From positions 1 through 18,410 of the forward strand of contig JAFRCZ010000176.1 of assembly GCA_017404125.1 (NCBI GenBank): a stretch of DNA of 18,410 bases, written 5' to 3'. Source of the DNA: Methanobrevibacter sp. (lineage in GTDB: Archaea > Methanobacteriota > Methanobacteria > Methanobacteriales > Methanobacteriaceae). Numbering within the stretch: position 1 is the first letter of the stretch; each line of letters begins with the position of its first letter. Below the pieces are notes generated by a model. The model was not told the origin of the DNA. It ran no database searches and worked only from the letters and a program-made list of their open reading frames with translations. A program made the translations under genes and the position numbers. This document shows positions 1 to 8,219 of the stretch, one piece after another.

Positions 1-103
1 CATATTATGCCCACTTTAAAAATTAGATTTTATTCATTTTACAAAAATAAATGTTTTTATATAGTTTAAATTATTTTTTTAATTATAAAAATAATCGTAT
101 GAT

Positions 104-946
104 TTAATTTGTTTTTAATAAATCATAAATTTCTGGAATTGCTTGTTCAAATTTAACACCATAGGTATGAGTTTCATCATCAATGGTTTTTTCAATAGCT
201 TTTTTAGTAAACTCTCTAGCAATTTTTGCTGCAGCAGATGGAGACTTGCCTAGCATGGTTGATCCTACAAATGATGAAGCGAAAACATCGCCTGTTCCAT
301 GAGAAACATAATTAACTTTATCATTGTAAACAATTTCACATGTTTCTTCTTTTTTATCTAAAACAATCATTCCCATTTTGTCATCATTTTCATATCCCTT
401 CAAGATAACATATCTGTTTGTAAATGCTTTAAGCTCTTCTGCCATTTCTAGCATTTCCTCTTTTGAAAATGTTTCTTTCCATGGCTTATGCAAGATATAA
501 CAAGCTTCAGTTGTGTTAGGGAGGATATAGTCTCCTAATTTACAAAGTTCTCCCATTGCATCTGCGAATTCCTGAGTGAATCCATTGTAGAATTCGCCAT
601 GGTCTGCCATAGCAGGGTCAACGAATACAAGACCATCAGGCTTTAATCTTGAGTCTATAATATCTTTGATGTAGTCTAATTGTTCTTTTGAAGCAATGAA
701 TCCAGTATAGATTGCATTGAAATAGATTCCTTCCTTTTCCCAATGTTTTCTAATTTCAGGAAGGTCTTCAGTTAAGTCTCTAACAGTGAAATCTGTGAAA
801 CCTGAAGTATGTGTGGACAAAACAGCAGAAGGAAGAACTGCAGTTTCTATTCCGAAAGCGGAAATAACTGGAAGTGCAACGGTTATTGAGCACTGTCCAT
901 AACATGAAATGTCTTGAATAGTTAAAATTTTTATTGTTTCACTCAT
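104..946 (-). CDS. pdxY: Pyridoxal/pyridoxamine kinase (PdxY-like, PfkB/ribokinase superfamily)
   Basis: 280-residue cytoplasmic kinase that would phosphorylate pyridoxal, pyridoxamine or pyridoxine to the 5'-phosphate with ATP (vitamin B6 salvage). The N-terminus (TIQDISCYGQCS, residues 9-20) and the STHTSGF segment (44-50) match pyridoxal kinases, as do PNTTEA (143-148) and the HGTGDVF anion-hole motif with GTGD at 217-220, where Asp220 is the expected catalytic base. Length is normal for the family (about 280-290). The start is supported by AGGATGA a few bases upstream. The gene is divergent from the phosphomevalonate dehydratase gene across a 266-bp spacer that holds a TATA element and inverted repeats. 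Family assignment is strong; which B6 vitamer is preferred cannot be told from sequence. Confidence 0.9.
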   Translation of the reverse strand: MSETIKILTIQDISCYGQCSITVALPVISAFGIETAVLPSAVLSTHTSGFTDFTVRDLTEDLPEIRKHWEKEGIYFNAIYTGFIASKEQLDYIKDIIDSRLKPDGLVFVDPAMADHGEFYNGFTQEFADAMGELCKLGDYILPNTTEACYILHKPWKETFSKEEMLEMAEELKAFTNRYVILKGYENDDKMGMIVLDKKEETCEIVYNDKVNYVSHGTGDVFASSFVGSTMLGKSPSAAAKIAREFTKKAIEKTIDDETHTYGVKFEQAIPEIYDLLKTN

Positions 947-972
947 CTTTTCATCCTAATATATTTTTAATG

Positions 973-1072
973 ATTACAGTTTATTAATATCATATTCTTA
1001 TTATATAATACTTGTCCTAATTGATTTAATTTAGTTTTTTTATTTTAAACTGTAATATAACAATTGTTATAT
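973..1072. promoter_or_regulatory. Divergent promoter region with nested inverted repeats
   Basis: ATTACAGTTTA at 973-983 is repeated as its exact reverse complement TAAACTGTAAT at 1046-1056 (11 bp arms, 62 bp apart). The second arm runs into a perfect 18-bp palindrome, ATATAACAATTGTTATAT, at 1055-1072. A TATA-like TATTATATAA on the minus strand (about 1000-1008) lies between the arms, so the start site predicted about 25 bases away would fall on or near the 973-983 arm. The arrangement suggests an operator controlling the pdxY-like gene and perhaps the divergent gene; the regulator is unknown. The repeats are seen directly, the role is inferred. Confidence 0.45.
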
Positions 1073-1212
1073 CATAATTTTTATATTTTATTATATTTAA
1101 AACTTTTCAAAGGGCATTTTTTAAAAATTTTTATAATAGAATTAATAAATTAATTATATTTAACGATAATTATTTAATTTTTCAAATTAATTTTATTCTT
1201 ATAAGTGATTTT

Positions 1213-1602
1213 ATGATAGAATGCAGAAACATTTCTAAAGGAAAAGCAGAAGGGGAATTAATAGCATCAAATGAAGCCATTAGTTTTTTAGGTGGAGTAG
1301 ACCCTGAAACTGGTGTAGTGATAGACCCTAATCATGAATTAAAAGGCCAATCAATTAAGGACAAAGTGCTTTTCATTCCAGGAGGAAAAGGGTCTACAGT
1401 AGGATCTTATGTAATATTTCAGATGATGAAAAACAAGACTGCTCCAAAAGCGATTATCTGCTTAAAGGCAGAGCCTATTATTGCAACCGGTGCTATAATG
1501 TCTGACATTCCAATGGTCGACTCTCCTTCAAGTGTTGAAGAATTAGTAACTGGTAAAATTGTTGAAGTAGATAGCGATAATGGTAAAATAGCTATTTTAT
1601 AG
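1213..1602 (+). CDS. Phosphomevalonate dehydratase small subunit (DUF126, aconitase X swivel domain)
   Basis: 129 residues matching the stand-alone DUF126 'swivel' subunit of aconitase X type enzymes. In archaea this protein pairs with a DUF521 large subunit to dehydrate (R)-5-phosphomevalonate to trans-anhydromevalonate 5-phosphate in the archaeal mevalonate pathway to isoprenoid lipids. Visible hallmarks are [19 protein letters not shown] (residues 17-35), the conserved [12 protein letters not shown] loop (GGKGS at 57-61, with Ser61 the conserved active-site serine) and the C-terminal IVEVD strand. The start is preceded by AAGTGATTTT, the same 5' signal as upstream of the uracil-DNA glycosylase gene. 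The Fe-S large subunit is not in this window. A T-rich stretch after the stop (about 1603-1680) probably ends transcription. Confidence 0.9.
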   Translation: MIECRNISKGKAEGELIASNEAISFLGGVDPETGVVIDPNHELKGQSIKDKVLFIPGGKGSTVGSYVIFQMMKNKTAPKAIICLKAEPIIATGAIMSDIPMVDSPSSVEELVTGKIVEVDSDNGKIAIL

Positions 1603-1727
1603 TTATTTTAGTTATTCTATGCATTATAGTATTTTAGTTTATTTTATATTTTTATTTTTTATAATCTCTAATAATTTTTTAAAATTTTAAAAACCAATAA
1701 TCAATTTTATTTTAATGAGATGATCAA

Positions 1728-2966
1728 ATGTCTTCCATATATATTAAAAATGTGAATATTATAAACCCTTTCAGTGAAGAAGCTCTTGAAGAGCGTCATG
1801 TATTGATTAAAGACGGTAAAATAGTGTCTTTGCATACCGAAGAGTCATCATTATACAAGGACCATATTGTAATAGATGGTGAAGACAATTACTTATTGCC
1901 TGGTTTTATAGATTCACATGCCCATATTATGGCAAATGGATTCCATAAAGAGGATATCATGAAAGATCCACTTGCATTTTACTTTTATAATGCTGTAGAT
2001 AATATGAAAGCGACAATTGATGCAGGAGTAACCACTGTCCGTGATACTGGACTTGCAGATATTGGAGTTAAAATGGCTCAGGAAAGGAAGATATTCCCTG
2101 CTCCAAGACTTAATATTTCCATCAAGCCTTTAGCCATTACCGGTGGACATTTCGACCATTACTTAAACTCTGGCTTTGATATGGAAATTTCATATCCTGG
2201 TTTTCCAGTTGGAACCTGTGATGGTGTAGAAGGCGTTTTAAGGAAAACCCGTGAAGTTATAAGGGCTCGTGCTGACTTTATTAAAATCATGGCAAGTGGA
2301 GGAATATTATCACCATATACCTCTCCAGATATTGCACAATTCAATAAGAAGGAATTAAAAGCCATTGTTGATGAGGCAGAAAATCACAACTTAAAGGTGG
2401 CTGCTCATTGCCATAGCTTGGAAGGAATTGAAAGATGTGCAAAGGCAGGCATAAAATCCATTGAACATGGTACTTTCATTGATAAAAAAACATGTGAGTT
2501 GCTTGCTAAAAAGAGAATTTATCTTACCCCTACCTTAATCGTTCACCAAACTCTTATTAAAGAAGGATTCCCGGTTTGGGATAATTTTGCAGATGATAAG
2601 GTTAAAAAGCTAAAAGAAGTTGTAAAGATTCAAAAGGAAAACATAGAAACCGCTTATCAGGAAGGAGTAAGTTTCTTGATGGGTTCTGATTGTGGTGTAA
2701 TAGATCATGGAAAAAACCTTGGCGAGTTAAAGCAGCTTGTTGATGTTGGATTAAGTCCTCTTGAAGCTATTCAAGCAGGAACCATCGAAGGAGCTAAGTT
2801 TTTCAATCAGGAAGATCAGTTAGGCTCAATTGAAGCAGGCAAAAATGCGGATATGATTATTGTAAAAGAGAATCCTATCGATAAAATAGAATCTTTAGCG
2901 AATAATGATAATATTTTAGCAGTTATTCAAGAGGGAAGAATCTTGAAACACAATCCTATTTTTTAA
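1728..2966 (+). CDS. Metal-dependent amidohydrolase, imidazolonepropionase-like
   Basis: 412-residue TIM-barrel amidohydrolase. It has the N- and C-terminal beta-sandwich pieces (LLPGFIDSHAHI at 56-67; GSIEAGKNADMIIV near 366-379) and a full set of metal ligands: His64 and His66 (HAH), Lys186 in DFIKIMASGG (the usual carboxylated lysine), His227 and His229 in AHCHS, His247 in IEHGT and Asp321 in GSDCG. This combination fits the imidazolonepropionase/prolidase-like branch that hydrolyses amide bonds in cyclic or peptide substrates. There is no histidine-degradation neighbour, so imidazolonepropionase itself is unlikely and the substrate is unknown. ATG at 1728 follows GAGATGAT. It lies 125 bp after the dehydratase gene and probably has its own promoter. 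It converges with the small gene at 3049-3300. Confidence 0.85.
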   Translation: MSSIYIKNVNIINPFSEEALEERHVLIKDGKIVSLHTEESSLYKDHIVIDGEDNYLLPGFIDSHAHIMANGFHKEDIMKDPLAFYFYNAVDNMKATIDAGVTTVRDTGLADIGVKMAQERKIFPAPRLNISIKPLAITGGHFDHYLNSGFDMEISYPGFPVGTCDGVEGVLRKTREVIRARADFIKIMASGGILSPYTSPDIAQFNKKELKAIVDEAENHNLKVAAHCHSLEGIERCAKAGIKSIEHGTFIDKKTCELLAKKRIYLTPTLIVHQTLIKEGFPVWDNFADDKVKKLKEVVKIQKENIETAYQEGVSFLMGSDCGVIDHGKNLGELKQLVDVGLSPLEAIQAGTIEGAKFFNQEDQLGSIEAGKNADMIIVKENPIDKIESLANNDNILAVIQEGRILKHNPIF

Positions 2967-3028
2967 TAAAAAAAGCATTTAGATAGAAATAGCACAAAAA
3001 TTAAAAAAAGATATTAATTTTAAAAAAA

Positions 3029-3058
3029 TAAGAGATAATAAAAAAGTATTATCTCTTA
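3029..3058 (-). terminator. Hairpin terminator between convergent genes
   Basis: TAAGAGATAATA (3029-3040) and TATTATCTCTTA (3047-3058) form a perfect 12-bp stem with a 6-base loop. Read on the minus strand the hairpin is followed by a run of T residues (complement of the A run at 3022-3028), so it looks like an intrinsic terminator for the small gene that ends at 3049. The TAA stop codon of that gene lies inside the stem. A T tract follows only on the minus strand. Confidence 0.65.
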
Positions 3059-3300
3059 AAAAATCCTTTTATTTTGTCTAAGATACCAGTAGTAGTGAGA
3101 ACAGTTAAGCCGATAGCGTAAATGTCTTTAGCTCTTGCTTTATCTACTCCTAATTTCTCAGCAATCAAGTTAACTATGATGTCTTCGGCACCGCTGCCTG
3201 TAGTAGGGTTGTTTGCGAAAATTTCGCCAACGATATCCCCTTCTTCTTGGGTCAAGTTAGCTTGTTTCATTAGTTCTTGAATTAAATCTGCATTAGTCAT
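3049..3300 (-). CDS. Small protein of unknown function (83 aa)
   Basis: I do not recognise this protein. It is 83 residues, mostly helix-forming: an acidic amphipathic N-terminal half (NADLIQELMKQANLTQEEGDIVGEIF), a glycine/threonine-rich turn (NNPTTGSGAED, residues 30-40), a second helical part (IIVNLIAEKLGVDKARAKDIYAIG), and a hydrophobic then basic C-terminus (LTVLTTTGILDKIKGFFKR) that might touch a membrane or nucleic acid. It is not a transmembrane protein of normal length. It is likely a real gene: its codon use resembles its neighbours, it has its own hairpin terminator overlapping its stop codon, and it starts beside a 268-bp divergent spacer shared with the copper chaperone gene. Function is unknown; co-regulation with the copper genes is possible but not shown. 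Confidence 0.65.
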   Translation of the reverse strand: MTNADLIQELMKQANLTQEEGDIVGEIFANNPTTGSGAEDIIVNLIAEKLGVDKARAKDIYAIGLTVLTTTGILDKIKGFFKR

Positions 3301-3395
3301 AATAAAATATTTGTAATTATTAATATTTAATACTATACTATTTTTTCATTCATAATTAAAATTTTATCAAATTTATTTTATCCATATATTTAATT

Positions 3396-3475
3396 ATTAT
3401 ACGATTTTTCATTTTTTATAGATTTTTTAGTATTTTCGTATAATTTTATGAAATTATAGAAAAAAGCATATATGC
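3396..3475. promoter_or_regulatory. Inverted repeats upstream of the copper chaperone gene
   Basis: Three palindromic elements are packed here: ATTATACGA (3396-3404) with its reverse complement TCGTATAAT (3436-3444); TATAATTT-TATG-AAATTATA (3439-3458, 8-bp arms); and GCATATATGC (3466-3475). A TATA-like TTTATAAAA near 3517 would serve the chaperone gene at 3569. The elements may form an operator for a metal-responsive regulator, but in DNA this AT-rich some palindromes are expected by chance. Confidence 0.3.
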
Positions 3476-3568
3476 ATAAGATTAAAAATTATATTGTTAA
3501 AAATTTAAGATAAATTTTTATAAAAATATTTTTAAATTTTCAAATTTTAAATAATTTAGGTGAAAAAT

Positions 3569-3781
3569 ATGGCAATCGATAAAAAAGAAGTAAAAGTTGT
3601 CGGAATGCACTGTCCTTCATGTGCAAAAGCAGTTGAACTTAGTATGATGGATTTAGATGGTGTAGAATCTGCTGTTGTAGATTTAGATGCTAATAAAGTA
3701 GAAGTTGAATATGACAGCGAAAAAGTGTCTGATGTAGACTTAGTAGGTGCTGTTAAAGAAGCAGGATTTGATGTAGAATAA
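3569..3781 (+). CDS. copZ: Copper chaperone, single HMA domain (CopZ-like)
   Basis: 70-residue soluble heavy-metal-associated domain with the complete ferredoxin-like pattern: first strand VKVVG, the metal loop GMHCPSC (Cys15 and Cys18), then LSMMDLDGVESAVVDLDANKVEVEYD and the closing VGAVKEAGFDVE. It should bind Cu(I) through the two cysteines and pass it to the CopA ATPase encoded 140 bp downstream. I chose ATG at 3569 over the in-frame GTG at 3560 because AGGTG (3558-3562) is then a ribosome binding site at good spacing, whereas the GTG lies inside it. The CPSC core differs from the CSSC and CASC sites of CopA. Other soft metals are possible, but copper is best supported by the partner. 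Confidence 0.9.
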   Translation: MAIDKKEVKVVGMHCPSCAKAVELSMMDLDGVESAVVDLDANKVEVEYDSEKVSDVDLVGAVKEAGFDVE

Positions 3782-3920
3782 GCAAATTAGTTATTTTCTT
3801 AACTTTTTTCTTATTTTTCATTTATCTTTTCAATCGATTAATTTTTATTTCAAAACTATTTTTAATATTTTAAATCTTAATTTTTTTCAAATTATTCAAT
3901 TATAATAAAGGAGGAATTTT

Positions 3921-6395
3921 ATGGCCAAACAAAAAGAATTAGACATTCCTGTAGATGGCATGCACTGTTCTTCATGTTCGCTTCTTGTTGAAAAATCACT
4001 GGGTAAGCTTGATGAAGTCGAGTCCATCAATGTTGATTTAAACACAAATAAAGCGCATATGGTCTTAAATGATAATATTTCTCCTGATTTAATTGATAAA
4101 ACTGTGGAATCTGTAGGATTTACTGTTCCAAAAGATGAAGTGGTCATTCAAATTGATGGCATGCATTGCGCTTCATGTGTAAACAATGTAGAGAGATTCC
4201 TGCCACGTGTAGATGGTGTAGTGGAGGCAAATGCCAATCTGTCCAATCAAAAAGTCACCATAAAATACTATCGTGACATGTTAAATCTTAAGGAGATTCA
4301 AAAGACAATAGAAATGCTTGGATTTGAATACATTGGCCTTGAAGGTGAATTGGACATAATGGATGAAGAGGAAAGATACCAAAAGGATCTTCGAGGAAAA
4401 TTATATAGGATTATAGTTGGTCTTGTCTTTGCAGTTATACTGATGGCTATAATGCACTTCAAGTTTACAATTCCTCCACTCACAATGGGGCAACTGTCTT
4501 TAATTATAGCTATTTTCCCATTCTGTTATGTAAGCTATCCTATTTTAAAGGCAGGATGGAATTCCTTTAAACATAAAAACTTGGATATGGATGTAATGTA
4601 TTCCATGGGTATTCTTGTAGCATTTGTATCAAGTGTTTTAGGGACTTTTGGAATTGTGCTTGACTCAAGTTTCATGTTTTATGAATCTGCTGTAATGTTG
4701 CCTTCATTCTTAACAATAGGAAGATATCTTGAAGCAAGGGCTAAAAGAAAAACTTCATCATCTATCAAAGAGCTTATTGGCTTGCAGCCGAAAACAGCTA
4801 CATTGATTACTACTGATGATGCTGGAAATACTGTAGAGAAAGAAATAGATATTGAAGACATCAAAATCGGCGATATCCTGCTTGTAAAGCCTGGTGAAAA
4901 GATACCGGCGGACTCTATTGTAGTTGATGGTGAAAGCTATGTTGATGAAGCTATGATTACAGGAGAACCTGTTCCTAAACTTAAGAAAGCAGGAATTGAT
5001 GTATTCTCAGGTACAATCAATCAAGATGGTGCCCTAAAGGTTGAAGCACAAAAGATAGGCTCTGAAACAGTCTTATCACAGATTATTCAGCTTGTAGAAA
5101 AGGCGCAAGGTTCTAAACCTCCAGTGCAAAGATTGGCTAATAAGATTGTCAGCTGGTTCATTCCAGTTATTCTTACAATAGCTATTATCGTATTCCTCTT
5201 ATGGTACTTTGTAGCACATTCAGGATTATTGTTTGCACTTACCTGTCTTATATCAGTCCTTGTTGTGGCATGCCCATGTTCTCTAGGCCTTGCTACTCCA
5301 ACAGCAGTTACTGTAGGTGTTGGAAGGGCAGCAGAATACGGTATACTCATTAAAAACGGAGAAACTTTAGAAAGTTCCAAGGATGTTGATGTATGTGTAT
5401 TCGATAAAACAGGCACTATTACAGAAGGAAAACCTGAAGTGGCAGACATTGAAACATTTGACATGGATGAATCCAAGTTCCTTCAGATATTGTCAAGTGT
5501 GGAAAACAATTCAAACCACCCAATTGCAAAATCCATTTTAAACAGATTTAAGGCAAATAATATCCAGTTGTCAAATGAAGGAAAAGAAGACCTTCAATTA
5601 TTGGAAGTGGAAGACTTTGAAAACGTCACTGGTAAAGGCCTAAAGGCTAATGTAAATATTGATGGTGCTAACTCTTATGTCCTTGCAGGAAACCTTAAGC
5701 TTATGGAAGCAGAAGGTGTAGATGTAAGTGAAGATGTCTTATCCAAGTTTGATGCTTTTGTAAGTGAAGCAAAAACCACTATTGTAATGGCTGTAGATGG
5801 CGAGATTAAAGGAGTTATCACCTTAATGGATAAGATTAAGGAGAATTCAAAATCAGCTATTGATGAATTGCATAAGATGGGCATTGAAACTTATATGCTT
5901 ACAGGAGACAATGAAAAGACAGCTTCTACTGTAGCAAATGTGGTTGGAATTGACAATATAATGGCAAATGTGCTTCCTAATAACAAGCTCGATAAGGTTC
6001 AAGAACTTCAAAAAGAGGGAAAAAGAGTCTTGTTTGTTGGTGATGGAATCAATGATGCTCCTGCACTTTCACAGGCAGATGTCGGTGTAGCTATGGGAAA
6101 TGGTACTGATATTGCTATGGAAAGCGGAGACATTGTCATTATGGAAGGTGACCTTGAAAATGTTGTTGCTTCCATTCAATTCTCTAAAAAAGTGATGACA
6201 AGGATAAAAGAAAACCTTTTCTGGGCATTTGCATATAATATGTTGCTTGTTCCTGCAGCCGCCGGACTTCTATTCCTATTGTTTGGCATAGTATTCAAGC
6301 CAGAATGGGCAGGGCTCGCTATGGCATTAAGTTCTGTAACAGTTATTAGCTTATCACTGCTCCTAAAACGTTATGTCCCGCCAATAAAAAGGTAA
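3921..6395 (+). CDS. copA: Cu(I)-exporting P1B-type ATPase with two N-terminal HMA domains
   Basis: 824-residue membrane pump that uses ATP to expel Cu(I). Two cytosolic HMA domains carry GMHCSSC (Cys16, Cys19) and GMHCASC (Cys83, Cys86). A hydrophobic region starts near residue 155; the actuator loop has TGEP at 347-350; the transmembrane metal site is CPC at 451-453; the phosphorylated DKTGT begins at Asp495; the P1B-specific HP is at 533-534; the hinge GDGIND spans 707-712. The last membrane segments contain YN (AYNMLLVP) and MxxSS (MALSSV), the class P1B-1 signature for Cu(I)/Ag(I). All catalytic residues are present and length is typical. A strong GGAGG precedes the ATG. It follows the CopZ-like gene on the same strand with a T-rich 139-bp gap, so it may be cotranscribed or separately started. 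Confidence 0.96.
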   Translation: MAKQKELDIPVDGMHCSSCSLLVEKSLGKLDEVESINVDLNTNKAHMVLNDNISPDLIDKTVESVGFTVPKDEVVIQIDGMHCASCVNNVERFLPRVDGVVEANANLSNQKVTIKYYRDMLNLKEIQKTIEMLGFEYIGLEGELDIMDEEERYQKDLRGKLYRIIVGLVFAVILMAIMHFKFTIPPLTMGQLSLIIAIFPFCYVSYPILKAGWNSFKHKNLDMDVMYSMGILVAFVSSVLGTFGIVLDSSFMFYESAVMLPSFLTIGRYLEARAKRKTSSSIKELIGLQPKTATLITTDDAGNTVEKEIDIEDIKIGDILLVKPGEKIPADSIVVDGESYVDEAMITGEPVPKLKKAGIDVFSGTINQDGALKVEAQKIGSETVLSQIIQLVEKAQGSKPPVQRLANKIVSWFIPVILTIAIIVFLLWYFVAHSGLLFALTCLISVLVVACPCSLGLATPTAVTVGVGRAAEYGILIKNGETLESSKDVDVCVFDKTGTITEGKPEVADIETFDMDESKFLQILSSVENNSNHPIAKSILNRFKANNIQLSNEGKEDLQLLEVEDFENVTGKGLKANVNIDGANSYVLAGNLKLMEAEGVDVSEDVLSKFDAFVSEAKTTIVMAVDGEIKGVITLMDKIKENSKSAIDELHKMGIETYMLTGDNEKTASTVANVVGIDNIMANVLPNNKLDKVQELQKEGKRVLFVGDGINDAPALSQADVGVAMGNGTDIAMESGDIVIMEGDLENVVASIQFSKKVMTRIKENLFWAFAYNMLLVPAAAGLLFLLFGIVFKPEWAGLAMALSSVTVISLSLLLKRYVPPIKR

Positions 6396-6425
6396 TTTTT
6401 TAATGATTAATTAAATTATTTTTTA

Positions 6426-6535
6426 TTACTTTTCCCATTACTTTTCTAATTACTTATTATCATTACTTATTCCTATTACTTATTCTAATTACTTATTATC
6501 ATTACTTATTCCTATTACTTATTCTAATTATTCAT
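6426..6535. repeat. Tandem 13-nt repeats in 39-nt units at the trkH 3' end
   Basis: On the minus strand a 13-nt module of form AATAAGTAATNNN is repeated. Three variant modules make a 39-nt higher-order unit, present exactly twice (6445-6483 and 6484-6522) and entered a third time at 6523; decayed modules continue toward 6426. The third entry supplies the TAG stop codon of trkH (6524-6526). No unique spacers occur between units, so it is a simple tandem array rather than a CRISPR. Confidence 0.85.
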
Positions 6536-7999
6536 TCTTCTTCTAATTTTTCTTTTAATTAATTTTAAGCTTTGGTCAAATGTTTCAAAGCCTATTTGTA
6601 TTGTAAGTAAAATAGGAATTATTTCTAATCTGCCTAACCACATTAAAAATATCAATAATATTTTTGGGAAGGTGCTTAAGCTTCCATTGATTATTCCTGT
6701 ACTCAATCCAACATTACCAAGTGTAGAGGTAACATCAAATAGGGTATTGATTGGATCATTTGTGTAATAGGTCATTATTATCCAAGCCAAAAATAAAAAG
6801 AATAGGTAAACTGCAATATATGATGAAGCCTCTTTCATCTCACTTTCATTGACAGTTTTTTCAGATATTTTGATTCTTACAACTCTTCCTGGAGAAAGTA
6901 TGTTTGTTACAGTAAGGCTTACGCTTTTTAAAAGGGTTATTACTCTAATGAGCTTTACAGCACCTACGGTTGATCCTGAAGAACCTCCCATAACCATCAA
7001 TGCCAATATAATTATCAATGCTGGAGGAGCCCATGATGCCAACTCGCTAGGGGTAGCTAATTTTGCTCCAGTTGTAGTTATTGCAGAAACTATATGGAAT
7101 ACTACATGCAATGGAGCAAGATGTGTGAAAATTGTAACCAATATTCCAGCAATTAATATGCTAACAATCAGGAATTGGAATTGAATATCTTTAAATATTG
7201 CCTTTCCTCTTGTCTTAACCATTCTATAATGAACTGCAAAGCTTGTAGCACCTAATATCATTAAGAACATTGTAATTATGTAAACAATATTATTTTGATA
7301 GTAACCCACATTTGCATTCTTAATAGACATTCCTCCAGTGGAGATTGTAGTGAATGTCAGATTTATAGAATCAAAAAGAGGAAGTCCTGCTAAAAGATAT
7401 AAAGCGATACCTACCAATGTATATACTGCATAAATCTCTATTGTTTTCTTAAGAGTATTTTTTATGTTTGGCTTTAGCTTTTCTTCCCTTGCTTCAGATT
7501 TATACAATTTAAATGCAGAAGTTCCAGGCTTAATAAGCAGGCTTATAAAAATAATCACTACTCCAAGACCACCAATCCATTGTTCCAAACTTCTTAGGAA
7601 TAGAATTGACATTGGCAAGGATTCCACATCATTGAAGAGAGTTAATCCACTTCCTGTCCATGCAGAAATGTTTTCAAAAAAAGCATCAATGAATGATATA
7701 TCTAGAATCAGCATCATAATTAGTGCTGCTATAAATCCTGCCCATAGCCAGGCAACACTGGATATGATCATTCCATGTTTGAATTTAAGTTTTGTATATT
7801 CTTTAAATTTAAATGCAAATAAAAATCCTAAAACAATTGAAAATATAGGAGGTACCAATCCAATTGGATAAACAAATTCTCCAGAAAGCAAATCTACAAT
7901 TATGGGAACTAACAATACAACTCCTATTCCTTCCATAATGTATCCAAGATAGTGTAAAATGATTTTAATATCCTGTTTTGACAAATATTTTATTCTCAT
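6524..7999 (-). CDS. trkH: Trk potassium uptake channel subunit TrkH
   Basis: 491-residue integral membrane protein of the TrkH/KtrB/HKT superfamily, of normal length, about ten or more membrane segments. The four pore loops with filter glycines are visible: TGSGLT (115-120), STGGMS (220-225), TTTGAK (308-313) and TLGNVGLSTG (about 436-445). MGGSSGSTVGAVK (337-349) corresponds to the conserved gating-loop region after the third pore. It should import K+ together with a cytosolic TrkA regulator, which is not encoded in this window. GGTAGAGGA just before ATG is the likely ribosome binding site. The C-terminus is short and basic (KRKIRRRMNN), and its stop lies at the start of the tandem repeats. 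Function is firm; energetic coupling (Na+ or H+) is not visible. Confidence 0.93.
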   Translation of the reverse strand: MRIKYLSKQDIKIILHYLGYIMEGIGVVLLVPIIVDLLSGEFVYPIGLVPPIFSIVLGFLFAFKFKEYTKLKFKHGMIISSVAWLWAGFIAALIMMLILDISFIDAFFENISAWTGSGLTLFNDVESLPMSILFLRSLEQWIGGLGVVIIFISLLIKPGTSAFKLYKSEAREEKLKPNIKNTLKKTIEIYAVYTLVGIALYLLAGLPLFDSINLTFTTISTGGMSIKNANVGYYQNNIVYIITMFLMILGATSFAVHYRMVKTRGKAIFKDIQFQFLIVSILIAGILVTIFTHLAPLHVVFHIVSAITTTGAKLATPSELASWAPPALIIILALMVMGGSSGSTVGAVKLIRVITLLKSVSLTVTNILSPGRVVRIKISEKTVNESEMKEASSYIAVYLFFLFLAWIIMTYYTNDPINTLFDVTSTLGNVGLSTGIINGSLSTFPKILLIFLMWLGRLEIIPILLTIQIGFETFDQSLKLIKRKIRRRMNN

Positions 8000-8219
8000 A
8001 TCCTCTACCTTTTTAGATAAATTTAATTTGAAAATTGTTTATTATTTTAAGATTTTTATAAATGTTTATAGATTATTGTAATTATTATATAAATTTTTTT
8101 ATTTTATTATTCACAATAATTTTTTATACTTTTTTCTTTTAGTTTTTGCACTGAATTTTAGAGATTTTAATTAGAAAACTCTTTTCTTAATTTTCAATCG
8201 CATATCTTTTTGGCATGGT

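Noticed and set aside
1..103. Gene or RNA at the left edge of the window
   Set aside because: Only AT-rich sequence downstream of the pdxY-like stop is present; no frame, RNA fold or clear terminator can be supported.
3560..3568. GTG start three codons upstream for the copper chaperone
   Set aside because: The GTG overlaps the AGGTG ribosome binding site; ATG at 3569 has correct spacing and the HMA domain begins after it.
5087..5476. 129-residue open frame antisense to copA
   Set aside because: It lies entirely within a highly conserved copA region, has no ribosome binding site or known motifs, and its composition is that of a reverse-complement shadow.
6426..6535. CRISPR array
   Set aside because: The repeats are contiguous 13/39-nt units without unique spacers and no cas genes are nearby.
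7464..7871. 135-residue plus-strand open frame inside trkH, and similar frames at 6849-7184 and 8224-8631
   Set aside because: All are antisense to conserved membrane-protein genes with clear family motifs; no independent support.
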